A DNA stretch of 5,631 bases from Candidatus Saccharimonadota bacterium (GCA_013816445.1 JACDEK010000052.1:1-5631); one strand, 5' to 3'. Positions 1 through 5,509 are shown, counted from the first letter of the stretch. Numbers and translations: made by a program. Notes: generated by a model not told the origin, from the letters alone.

Positions 1-537
1 TAAAAATAGGCCAATTCCACTCCCTACAAGAATGAGTAAAACTATCAAGAAAGCAGGGTATAGTAATGCCGAACGAACCTTAGAGGTCATTATATTGTTT
101 TTATGAATTTGCTCGGCAACTACATGTAGGTTTTCTGAAAGTCGACCCGATTCTTCTCCGGCGCGAATAATTGCTACTGCTGATGTATCAAGCATGCCGC
201 TGTCGCGCAGAGCTATCCAGAAAGCACTGCCTTCATCAACCTTCGCACACATTTCATCCATTACTTTACGGACTTTTTTTGTGGGCATTTCTTTGCCGAT
301 AGTTTCGAGTGCTTCACCAATAGGTACGCCCGATGCAATAAGCATACTAAGGTTATCAACCAAGTATTCTTTACTTTCACGACTGACCGAACCGGGTGCG
401 AGTTTTTTGACTTTCATATCATTGGGATCAGGGCCAGCTGGTAAGGTATTTTTGGCATCATCTGTCGGCTTGGTAATACCAAGCTTAATCTCTACCGGCT
501 TTATATCAGTGATTTTATTGTTTTGATTCTGCAACAC
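1..537 (-). CDS. pilC: Type IV pilus / type II secretion inner-membrane platform protein PilC (GspF family), 3' end beyond the window
   Basis: PilC is the polytopic membrane protein on which the assembly ATPase acts to polymerise pilin subunits. The 179 visible codons show a Pro/Asp-rich N-terminal tail (about residues 1-50). The first T2SF domain follows, with the family signatures LSMLIASGVPIGEAL (63-77) and IIRAGEESGRLSENL (123-137). A hydrophobic stretch from about residue 157 to the edge is the first membrane segment. I chose GTG at 537 because GAGGAG lies 7 nt upstream (complement of 545-550) and an in-frame TAA at 543-541 blocks any earlier start. TTG at 534 is possible. ATG at 417 has no SD and is less likely. 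The start lies 23 nt inside the end of pilB, so the two are probably translationally coupled. Family members normally carry about 50-60 more structured residues before the T2SF domain; here that block appears missing or replaced. Family assignment is firm; the exact system (pilus or secretion) is inferred. Confidence 0.9.
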   Translation of the reverse strand, partial: MLQNQNNKITDIKPVEIKLGITKPTDDAKNTLPAGPDPNDMKVKKLAPGSVSRESKEYLVDNLSMLIASGVPIGEALETIGKEMPTKKVRKVMDEMCAKVDEGSAFWIALRDSGMLDTSAVAIIRAGEESGRLSENLHVVAEQIHKNNIMTSKVRSALLYPAFLIVLLILVGSGIGLFL

Positions 538-2302
538 GCATTAGCTCCTCTAGGGTGGTTCTGCCAGCCTTTACTTTATCTAGGCCATCTTCAAACAAGC
601 TTTTGACACCCTCTGATCGTGCTACTTCCCAGATCTCTTCAGATGAAGGGTTCTTCATAATCAGTTTTTTCATATTTGGTGTGACTGTAATTATTTCGTA
701 TATGGCAGAGCGACCTTTAAACCCGGTAAAATTACAGGCTTCACAGCCCTTACCGTAGTAGAGTTTAATCTGTGGTTCTTTAAAGAATACTTCGGCGTGT
801 GGCAGATGGGCCTTTAGGTCTTCAATTGATACGGTATATTGCATTCGACATTGTGGGTGAATAAGGCGAACGAGTCGCTGGGCAATAACAGCATTGAGAG
901 TTGATGCTAGTAAAAAAGGCTCCACACCCATGTCGATAAATCTTGGTATGGCAGTGGCGGCGTCATTTGCATGAAAAGTAGTAAACAGTAAATGACCAGT
1001 GAGGGCAGCATTGACCGCAAGCTTAGCTGTTTCTTCATCGCGAATCTCACCTACAAGAATAATATCGGGGTCTTGCCGCACAATGGTACGCAAGCCCTCA
1101 GTAAAGGTAAGGTTTGAAGCGGCATTTACTTGTATTTGATTGACGCCATGAATCTTATACTCAACCGGATCTTCAATGGTAGTGAGGTTAATATCAGGAT
1201 TATTAAGTTGCTTTAAGAGTGCATAGAGGGTGGTGGTTTTACCAGAGCCTGTCGGGCCAGTTGTGACGATCATACCGAATGGTCGGTGAATTTGATGGTT
1301 AATTGTTTTTAAATTAACAACGTTGAAACCAAGATTTTTAAAATTGAGATTCCGTGAATTACCAGCTAGCAAACGCAGTGCAACTTTCTCGCCATCTATA
1401 GTAGGAACAATCGAGATACGAATATCAATAGGTTCTTCATCGGCTATGTAGCGAATAGCTCCGTCTTGGCTTGAGCCGTGTTCGTCGATACGCATTCTAG
1501 ACTGCACCTTGAGTCTATTAAGAATTTTTTCATAGTATTGCTTTGGTAGCTGACTAGCCTCATGTAAAATACCGTCTATTCTAAAACGAATAACCACGAC
1601 ATTTTCTTGGGGCTCAAAATGAATGTCGCTGACGTCTAAAATAATTGCGTCTTTTATGATCTCATCGATAATCTCAGGTGCCACATGGGCCTGCTCCTGA
1701 ATAATCTTATTAAAACGAGTCTCGAGAGGTTTGCGATAGTAAACCAATACTTGATCTAAGTCTTCTGGTAATGAATACGCTAGACTAATATGTTTACCAG
1801 CAAATAATTGCTGTAATTTTTCTTGTAAGCCAGGGCTTTTAGGATTATCGGTTGTAACGAGAATGTTTTGATCATCTGCATCGAGCACAACTACTCTATA
1901 GCCGATACTGATATCTTCAGGAAGAGTTCGAATCACCTCTTTACTTGGCTGATTGATCTCTAGGTCAATATAGTTACAACCAAAATGTTCAGCGATAGTT
2001 TGACCAATATTTTCTTTAGTGACAATATTTTGACTGATTAAATAATCAATTAGATTAATATTATAGGTAGTGACAGCGTGTTCAATATTTTTTAGATATT
2101 CTGTCTTGATAAGACCTTTTTTAACCAAGCTTTGTTTGAGTATGGGTTCAATATCTTTTTTATTAAAAGCCTCAAGATTAATACCTTCAGTACCCTCGGG
2201 CGGAGTTTTGCTATCTGATGGGGCAGTAGCAGTTACATCTACTACCTGGCTTTGAACCTGCGCATCATCTTGAGCTTGTTTGGTGGGGGAGTTTTGTTCC
2301 AT
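515..2302 (-). CDS. pilB: Type IV pilus assembly / type II secretion ATPase PilB (GspE family)
   Basis: This 595-residue cytoplasmic hexameric ATPase powers pilus extension or pseudopilus assembly by turning the PilC platform. The order is: a polar disordered tail (1-45), a GspE/MshE N-terminal domain (about 48-190), and the ATPase core with VSDIHFEP (223-230). Then come Walker A GPTGSGKTT (349-357), the Asp box TTIEDPVEY (374-382), Walker B DIILVGEIRDEE (413-424) and the His box TGHLLFTTFHAND (435-447). In the C-terminal zinc region the usual CxxC...CxxC reads H482-x2-C485 ... C520-x2-C523, so one ligand is His. Length and motifs indicate an intact enzyme of the extension (PilB) type rather than the shorter PilT retraction type. 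ATG at 2302 has no recognisable SD, but no nearby in-frame alternative exists. The gene heads a minus-strand unit with pilC and is divergent from the reductase gene. Confidence 0.96.
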   Translation of the reverse strand: MEQNSPTKQAQDDAQVQSQVVDVTATAPSDSKTPPEGTEGINLEAFNKKDIEPILKQSLVKKGLIKTEYLKNIEHAVTTYNINLIDYLISQNIVTKENIGQTIAEHFGCNYIDLEINQPSKEVIRTLPEDISIGYRVVVLDADDQNILVTTDNPKSPGLQEKLQQLFAGKHISLAYSLPEDLDQVLVYYRKPLETRFNKIIQEQAHVAPEIIDEIIKDAIILDVSDIHFEPQENVVVIRFRIDGILHEASQLPKQYYEKILNRLKVQSRMRIDEHGSSQDGAIRYIADEEPIDIRISIVPTIDGEKVALRLLAGNSRNLNFKNLGFNVVNLKTINHQIHRPFGMIVTTGPTGSGKTTTLYALLKQLNNPDINLTTIEDPVEYKIHGVNQIQVNAASNLTFTEGLRTIVRQDPDIILVGEIRDEETAKLAVNAALTGHLLFTTFHANDAATAIPRFIDMGVEPFLLASTLNAVIAQRLVRLIHPQCRMQYTVSIEDLKAHLPHAEVFFKEPQIKLYYGKGCEACNFTGFKGRSAIYEIITVTPNMKKLIMKNPSSEEIWEVARSEGVKSLFEDGLDKVKAGRTTLEELMRVAESKQ

Positions 2303-2375
2303 AGATTATAAAAGTGAAACTATAATTAAGCACAATTACACTTATGTTTATTATACATAAATTAGTTCATCAAAA
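2303..2375 (-). promoter_or_regulatory. Probable promoter region of the pilB-pilC unit
   Basis: On the minus strand a perfect TATAAT lies at 2355-2350, which would start transcription about 40 nt before pilB. A second TATAAT lies at 2310-2305, only 2 nt before the ATG and too close to serve this start in the usual way. Neither has a convincing -35 hexamer at 16-18 nt. The region is very AT-rich, so chance matches are likely. That a promoter lies in this divergent gap is a safe inference; which box is used is not. Confidence 0.35.
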
Positions 2376-2482
2376 GCGGCTTTTTTGTTGTAGATTTACA
2401 GGATAACTTCTTGAAGAAATATTTGTGTGAGATGTATGCTTATTGTAATGGGCGATTGGTCTGAAATACTACTTCGAAAAAA

Positions 2483-2511
2483 TTGTATATGTGATGGTTT
2501 CAAGTTAACAT
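2483..2511 (+). promoter_or_regulatory. Candidate promoter of the aldo/keto reductase gene (possibly leaderless)
   Basis: TTGTAT (2483-2488) and TAACAT (2506-2511) are separated by 17 nt. The -10 box ends 7 nt before the ATG at 2519, which would put the transcript start at or next to the start codon. There is no SD in front of that ATG, which agrees with a leaderless mRNA. Both hexamers are poor matches (3/6 and 4/6), so this is weak on its own. An alternative, TTGAAG-18-TATGCT around 2410-2440, cannot be excluded. Confidence 0.3.
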
Positions 2512-2518
2512 AAATAGT

Positions 2519-3355
2519 ATGAAAAATACCAAGAAACTCACAGCCCAGTCTACTGTTACCTTACGAAATGGTGTAAAAATGCCGTTAATTGGTTATGGCA
2601 CCTGGAAAATCGTACCGGGCCCAAGTACTCACTCGGCAGTTAATCATGCCTTATCTGCCGGATACAGACACATTGATACTGCACGTATTTACTTAAACGA
2701 AAAAAGTATTGGTAAGGTAATTGCACAAAGTAATGTGCCGCGCAAAGATTTGTTTATCACAACTAAGTTATGGAATTCAGACCAAGGCTACGAGAAAACT
2801 CTGAAAGCCTTTGATAAGTCGCTTGATAAATTAGGGGTGGATTATGTTGATCTATATTTATTGCATTGGCCAGTGCCCGAAAAAAGACTTGAAAGCTGGA
2901 AGGCATTGGTAGAAATATATAAGTCCGGTCGAGCCAAGGCGATAGGAGTGTGTAATTTTACCGAAGAACAGCTAGCTGAACTCATTGAAAATACCGATGA
3001 AGTGCCAATGGTAAATCAAGTGGAGTTTCATCCATTTTTGTATCAAAAATTACTACTTGATTACTGTCAGGAAAACAAAATTCAACTTGAAGCCTATAGT
3101 CCACTTGCTCACGGAAGGCGCATGCAAGATCCTGTTATTTCTGAGATTGCTGCCAAACACGCCAAACACGCTGCACAAATACTATTGCGTTGGAATTTGC
3201 AGCTCGGTAATGTGATTATTCCTAAAAGTACTAGCGAAGTACGTATGCAAGATAATCTTGAACTATTTGATTTTGAGCTAGACGCAGAAGATATGGAGAA
3301 GATCAGTAATCTCAATGAAAATTATCGTACTTGTTGGGATCCTACGGGGATGTAG
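2519..3355 (+). CDS. Aldo/keto reductase, 2,5-diketo-D-gluconate / glyoxal reductase type
   Basis: This 278-residue soluble NADPH-dependent oxidoreductase has a (beta/alpha)8 barrel fold and reduces aldehydes or ketones to alcohols. The full catalytic tetrad is visible: D53 and Y58 in HIDTARIYLNE (51-61), K83 in TKLW and H116 in LLHWP. The nucleotide-phosphate binding loop IPKSTSEVRMQDN (234-246) matches the NADPH-preferring consensus. N-terminal LRNGVKMPLIGYGTW (16-30) and LRWNLQ (223-228) are further family marks. Length matches the AKR5-like group (COG0656), whose members act on diketogluconate, methylglyoxal or other reactive carbonyls; the substrate cannot be told from sequence, though carbonyl detoxification is a reasonable guess. 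ATG at 2519 is the first start that keeps the whole barrel, and no SD precedes it. The gene stands alone, divergent from pilB and convergent with rarA across an 84-nt gap. Confidence 0.93.
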   Translation: MKNTKKLTAQSTVTLRNGVKMPLIGYGTWKIVPGPSTHSAVNHALSAGYRHIDTARIYLNEKSIGKVIAQSNVPRKDLFITTKLWNSDQGYEKTLKAFDKSLDKLGVDYVDLYLLHWPVPEKRLESWKALVEIYKSGRAKAIGVCNFTEEQLAELIENTDEVPMVNQVEFHPFLYQKLLLDYCQENKIQLEAYSPLAHGRRMQDPVISEIAAKHAKHAAQILLRWNLQLGNVIIPKSTSEVRMQDNLELFDFELDAEDMEKISNLNENYRTCWDPTGM

Positions 3356-3439
3356 ATGTTTTATTGTGTTATGACTTTCTAGCTATCAACCCTATCAGGT
3401 TATAAATGCATTTCGTTATGGAATAAAACAGAAGTATAT

Positions 3440-4618
3440 TTAGTCTTCAAAAAGCTGTAAATCTTTTAATTCTTCAGGTAAAAATCCTTTAGGGTGCTGA
3501 AAGTTTGCTTCCCATTTGGTATCTTTACCGTAACCTAGATTTTTCATAAGTTTTGTTGGGGCATTGCGCAAATGAAGGGGCACAAGTGCGTTAGGGTATT
3601 CTTTGGAGGTTTTGATTGCGGCACTCATAGCATCAGCAACTGCACGTGATTTCTTGCTCTTTGCAAGTACGATGGCGCATTCAAATAGACTGTAATTACA
3701 CTCAGGTAAACCAATACGCTCAACTGCTAGAAAAGTTGATACAGCTAAATTGAGAGCAGCGGGTGCTGCTATACCAATGTCTTCACTGGCAAAGATTATA
3801 TTGCGTCTGGCTACAAACTTTGGGTCTTCACCGCCTGCTATTATTCTGGCTAAATAATATAACGTTGCATTAACATCACTACCGCGCATAGATTTGATAT
3901 AGGCTGAGATAAGATTGTAGTGATATTCACCGCCTTTATCATACTTGGCTGACATTTTTTGCATAGCCTGTTTAATGTCTTCGGGCTCGATAGATTTACC
4001 AGATATAGCGGCAGCCGCCTCGAGACCATTTAGTGCCATACGAGCATCACCACCAGCCAGTTCGGCTAGTAGCTCAACTGCCACTGCATCAATTGTTTTA
4101 TTCTTGAGCTCTTTTTGTGCTCGCATAATTATTTCTTGAATGTCTGTTGAACTGAGTGGCTCAAGTACAACTACTCGCGAGCGTGAAAGTAGTGGCCCTA
4201 TCACCTCAAAGCTGGGGTTTTCGGTGGTAGCACCAATCAGAATAATTGTACCTGATTCAACGTGTGGCAAAAATGCATCTTGTTGAGCTTTATTAAAACG
4301 ATGAATTTCATCAACAAATAAAACCGTTTGTCGGCCAATCTCTAAATTTTGTTTGGCAAGCTCAATAACCTTTCTGACATCGGCAAGGCCAGTTGTTACT
4401 GCTGAAATCTCGCTGTATTCAAAGTCACCTGACTGAGCAATAATGCGTGCCAGAGTTGTTTTGCCTGTGCCGGGTGGCCCCCATAATATCATACTAACTG
4501 GCTGGCCTTTTTCAATGACAGTTCGCAAAAACTGACTCTTACCAATGATGTGTTGTTGACCAATTACATCTGAGAGTTTTGCGGGCCTGAGCCTGTCTGC
4601 TAGTGGTTGTGATTCCAT
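3440..4618 (-). CDS. rarA: Replication-associated recombination protein A (RarA/MgsA/WRNIP1 family AAA+ ATPase)
   Basis: RarA is a homotetrameric, DNA-dependent AAA+ ATPase related to clamp-loader subunits. It acts at stalled or gapped replication forks with SSB and the recombination machinery. Visible in order are the N-terminal PLADRLRP...DVIGQQHI segment, Walker A GPPGTGKTT (47-55), Walker B VLFVDEIHRF (99-108), sensor 1 GATTENPSF (129-137), an arginine-finger segment LLSRSR (143-148) and sensor 2 GDARMALN (190-197). The MgsA C-terminal domain follows, with YDKGGEYHYNLISAYIKS (226-243), RGSDVNATLYYLARI (245-259) and GEDPKFVARR (263-272). At 392 residues it is shorter than E. coli (447) or B. 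subtilis (421) RarA; the missing part is the extreme C-terminus after GYGKDTKWE. ATG at 4618 has no SD but sits 7 nt behind a strong extended -10, so its mRNA is probably leaderless. It is a single-gene unit. Confidence 0.96.
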   Translation of the reverse strand: MESQPLADRLRPAKLSDVIGQQHIIGKSQFLRTVIEKGQPVSMILWGPPGTGKTTLARIIAQSGDFEYSEISAVTTGLADVRKVIELAKQNLEIGRQTVLFVDEIHRFNKAQQDAFLPHVESGTIILIGATTENPSFEVIGPLLSRSRVVVLEPLSSTDIQEIIMRAQKELKNKTIDAVAVELLAELAGGDARMALNGLEAAAAISGKSIEPEDIKQAMQKMSAKYDKGGEYHYNLISAYIKSMRGSDVNATLYYLARIIAGGEDPKFVARRNIIFASEDIGIAAPAALNLAVSTFLAVERIGLPECNYSLFECAIVLAKSKKSRAVADAMSAAIKTSKEYPNALVPLHLRNAPTKLMKNLGYGKDTKWEANFQHPKGFLPEELKDLQLFED

Positions 4619-4634
4619 AGTGTAAATTATACCA
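4619..4634 (-). promoter_or_regulatory. Extended -10 promoter of rarA, predicted leaderless
   Basis: Read on the minus strand, TGGTATAAT (4634-4626) is a perfect extended -10 element (TGn plus TATAAT). It is followed by 7 nt and then the rarA ATG at 4618. Standard spacing places the transcript start within a base or two of that ATG. No SD is present and no good -35 hexamer lies at 16-18 nt, which is normal for extended -10 promoters. The match is seen directly; leaderless transcription is inferred. Confidence 0.65.
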
Positions 4635-4658
4635 TTTTACAAACATTAGCCGAACTGA

Positions 4659-4687
4659 TTGCATTTTTATTGAATTTCACCTATTAT
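4659..4687 (+). promoter_or_regulatory. Promoter of the 130-residue hypothetical gene
   Basis: TTGCAT (4659-4664) and TATTAT (4682-4687, 5/6 match to TATAAT) are exactly 17 nt apart. They predict a transcript start near 4694 and a leader of about 32 nt that includes the SD at 4714-4717. The -35 core TTG matches, the rest does not. The same TTGCAT-17 arrangement recurs before the next gene. This promoter is back to back with that of rarA. Confidence 0.45.
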
Positions 4688-4713
4688 TGTTTTAATTTGC
4701 ACCTTGAGCTATC

Positions 4714-4717
4714 GAGG
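4714..4717 (+). promoter_or_regulatory. Ribosome binding site of the 130-residue gene
   Basis: GAGG is followed by 8 nt and then ATG at 4726. This supports the chosen start; no SD-like sequence precedes any later in-frame ATG in the same way. Confidence 0.55.
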
Positions 4718-4725
4718 ATAATATT

Positions 4726-5118
4726 ATGGAGAAGGATTTGCTTGCTGAAGACCCGAGTGAGTACCCAACATATTTTGAGCGAGCAGGTTTTGCTGTGATA
4801 TATCAATTTTCTGATAACATGGTAGATATGCATGTATACCGTTTTGCGGGCTGCTGCCTGCCAAGCCCAGGCCTTGATAATATTGAGTTTGAATCACTGC
4901 ACAAACTTATACATATCAAAATACGTAATCAAGTACATTCATTCTATTCACTCGTAGAAGAAGATCGATACGGCACTATGCTGACATACTATCTTGACGC
5001 AGTCATTGAGCTTCTTTTGCAACTGCTTGATAGTAGTGGAGTTGAAGGAGTAGATGCAGAAGAAATGATTGAGCAACTTTGCTGTAATAACTTTCGATAT
5101 ATGTGTTCATTAAACTAG
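4726..5118 (+). CDS. Hypothetical acidic protein, 130 residues, unrecognised
   Basis: I do not recognise this protein. It is 130 residues long and rich in Asp/Glu, with no signal peptide and no clear membrane segment, so it is probably cytoplasmic. The first half mixes aromatic and acidic residues (YPTYFERAGFAVIYQFSD, 13-30) and looks like short strands. A leucine-rich helix follows (about 88-101, YLDAVIELLLQLL), then an acidic segment ending at C119-C120 and C127. A second Cys pair is at 43-44; two CC pairs and a fifth Cys in so small a protein could bind a metal or form disulfides, but no standard metal motif is visible. A plausible promoter, an SD (GAGG, 8 nt before the ATG) and a hairpin terminator frame it, so I take it as a real single-gene unit. 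Its position next to rarA is divergent and gives no strong hint of function. Confidence 0.8.
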   Translation: MEKDLLAEDPSEYPTYFERAGFAVIYQFSDNMVDMHVYRFAGCCLPSPGLDNIEFESLHKLIHIKIRNQVHSFYSLVEEDRYGTMLTYYLDAVIELLLQLLDSSGVEGVDAEEMIEQLCCNNFRYMCSLN

Positions 5119-5120
5119 TA

Positions 5121-5155
5121 CCCTAGATGTTTCTAGGGCTTATTATTGCATTTTT
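5121..5155 (+). terminator. Probable intrinsic terminator of the 130-residue gene
   Basis: CCCTAGA (5121-5127) and TCTAGGG (5132-5138) form a perfect 7-bp stem with a 4-nt loop, only 2 nt after the stop codon. The following sequence is T-rich but interrupted; a pure T5 run appears only at 5151-5155. The stem is convincing and the tail is weaker than usual. The -35 box of the next gene (5146-5151) lies inside this tail. Confidence 0.55.
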
Positions 5156-5174
5156 AACCATATAGGTGTACAAT
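5146..5174 (+). promoter_or_regulatory. Promoter of the 53-residue gene
   Basis: TTGCAT (5146-5151) and TACAAT (5169-5174, 5/6 match) are 17 nt apart and predict a transcript start near 5181. The leader would then be about 116 nt. The -35 hexamer and spacing are identical to those proposed for the upstream 130-residue gene. Confidence 0.5.
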
Positions 5175-5197
5175 CTCTTCAATAAAATTTGTACCTA
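5163..5197. repeat. Inverted repeat over the -10 box (candidate operator)
   Basis: TAGGTGTACAA (5163-5173) and TTGTACCTA (5189-5197) are inverted copies, perfect over GTACAA/TTGTAC and extended by TAGG/CCTA if two bases are skipped. The half-sites are 21 bp apart, about two helical turns, and the left one covers the -10 box. This geometry suits a dimeric repressor bound on one face. If transcription instead began upstream, the same arms would form an RNA hairpin with a 15-nt loop. The repeat is seen directly; its role is inferred. Confidence 0.45.
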
Positions 5198-5296
5198 GAA
5201 GAGAGTGGCATGTAACTCCACCATCCTTCAATTAACCACAGTATATTCGTCTGGCATTCTCTAGCGAGTGCCAAAACCCTAGCCCAGGAGAAGAAA
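5181..5296 (+). promoter_or_regulatory. Long, possibly structured 5' leader of the 53-residue gene
   Basis: The predicted leader is about 116 nt, long for such compact DNA. It contains an 8-bp stem TGGCATTC/GAGTGCCA (5252-5259 with 5266-5273, one T-G pair, 6-nt loop) ending 12 nt before the SD. It also holds a weaker GTGG/CCAC hairpin (5205-5208 with 5218-5221) and a start-stop ATGTAA (5210-5215). TGGCA occurs at both 5206-5210 and 5252-5256, and either copy could pair with TGCCA at 5269-5273. I do not recognise a known riboswitch class here. It could also be plain untranslated sequence or part of a small RNA. Confidence 0.35.
5286..5290 (+). promoter_or_regulatory. Strong ribosome binding site of the 53-residue gene
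   Basis: AGGAG followed by 6 nt and ATG at 5297 is the best SD on the plus strand of this window. It fixes the start and is the main argument that this short reading frame is a gene. Confidence 0.8.
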
Positions 5297-5458
5297 ATGA
5301 CAATTCTTGAACCAGATACTACTGATCGCGGTGGCGAAGAATATGCACGCTCACTCGGCCCCGTGTGGCGTCAAAATCGTATTAAAGAACTTGAAGCAGA
5401 ACTTGTACGTCTCAAAAAAATGGATACCGGAGCACCTCGTGGTTCTCCTACGCAATAA
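5297..5458 (+). CDS. Small protein, 53 residues, unrecognised, with C-terminal coiled-coil-like helix
   Basis: This short frame starts MTILEPDTTDRGGEEYARSL and ends with TAA at 5456-5458. The N-terminal part is acidic and polar. Residues about 24-41 (WRQNRIKELEAELVRLKK) should form a charged amphipathic helix with Leu/Ile at heptad-like spacing (I29, L32, L36, L39), as in a short coiled coil or a nucleic-acid-binding helix. The tail is Gly/Pro-rich and flexible. There is no signal peptide or membrane segment. I do not recognise the family. Evidence that it is real: the ideal SD, a promoter of its own, a strong terminator 4 nt after the stop, and G/C-richer codons (CGC, CGT, GGC, CTC) than the surrounding AT-rich sequence. 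These features together suggest high expression, which is an inference. A regulator, ribosome-associated factor or small structural protein would all fit. Confidence 0.78.
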   Translation: MTILEPDTTDRGGEEYARSLGPVWRQNRIKELEAELVRLKKMDTGAPRGSPTQ

Positions 5459-5462
5459 ATAT

Positions 5463-5490
5463 ACCCCAGAAATAATTTTCTGGGGTTTTT
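5463..5490 (+). terminator. Strong intrinsic terminator after the 53-residue gene
   Basis: ACCCCAGAAA (5463-5472) and TTTCTGGGGT (5477-5486) form a perfect 10-bp stem with loop TAAT. TTTT follows directly (5487-5490). It begins 4 nt after the stop codon and closes the single-gene unit before the next promoter. Confidence 0.9.
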
Positions 5491-5497
5491 AATGCGC

Positions 5498-5503
5498 TAT
5501 AAT
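5498..5503 (+). promoter_or_regulatory. -10 box of the gene at 5510, predicted leaderless
   Basis: A perfect TATAAT ends 6 nt before the ATG at 5510, so standard spacing puts the transcript start on the A of the start codon. No SD is present. A -35 site would fall in the terminator's 3' arm or loop (around 5475-5481), where no good match exists. The hexamer is seen; leaderless transcription is inferred. Confidence 0.55.
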
Positions 5504-5509
5504 TGAGCT

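Noticed and set aside
194..526. Open frame of 110 codons on the plus strand
   Set aside because: It lies antisense inside pilC, has no SD and no recognisable motif; the pilC translation on the other strand is a clear family member.
2070..2255. Open frame of 61 codons on the plus strand, and similar short frames at 555-758, 3109-3315 and 3945-4139
   Set aside because: All lie antisense to firmly identified genes and show no initiation signals or protein-like motifs.
2372..2388. AAAAGC-G-GCTTTT followed by T residues, resembling a terminator
   Set aside because: The loop would be a single base, so the stem cannot form as drawn, and no plus-strand gene lies upstream in need of termination.
3152..3169. 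Tandem 9-bp repeat GCCAAACAC x2 inside the reductase gene
   Set aside because: It encodes AKHAKH where the family has a segment of the same length, so there is no insertion; most likely chance codon repetition.
3384..3404. Hairpin between the convergent reductase and rarA genes (TAT.AACC / GGTTATA with a bulged C)
   Set aside because: The stem is short and bulged and no T tract follows on either strand, so I do not call it a bidirectional terminator.
5163..5204. H-type pseudoknot formed by the two interleaved pairings
   Set aside because: No bases separate the arms where loops must cross the stems, and the predicted transcript start (about 5181) excludes the first arm; kept only as an operator or as alternative hairpins.
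5307..5492. Open frame of 61 codons on the plus strand
   Set aside because: It overlaps the 53-residue gene in another frame, runs through the terminator hairpin and has no SD; the frame at 5297 has the SD and stops just before the terminator.
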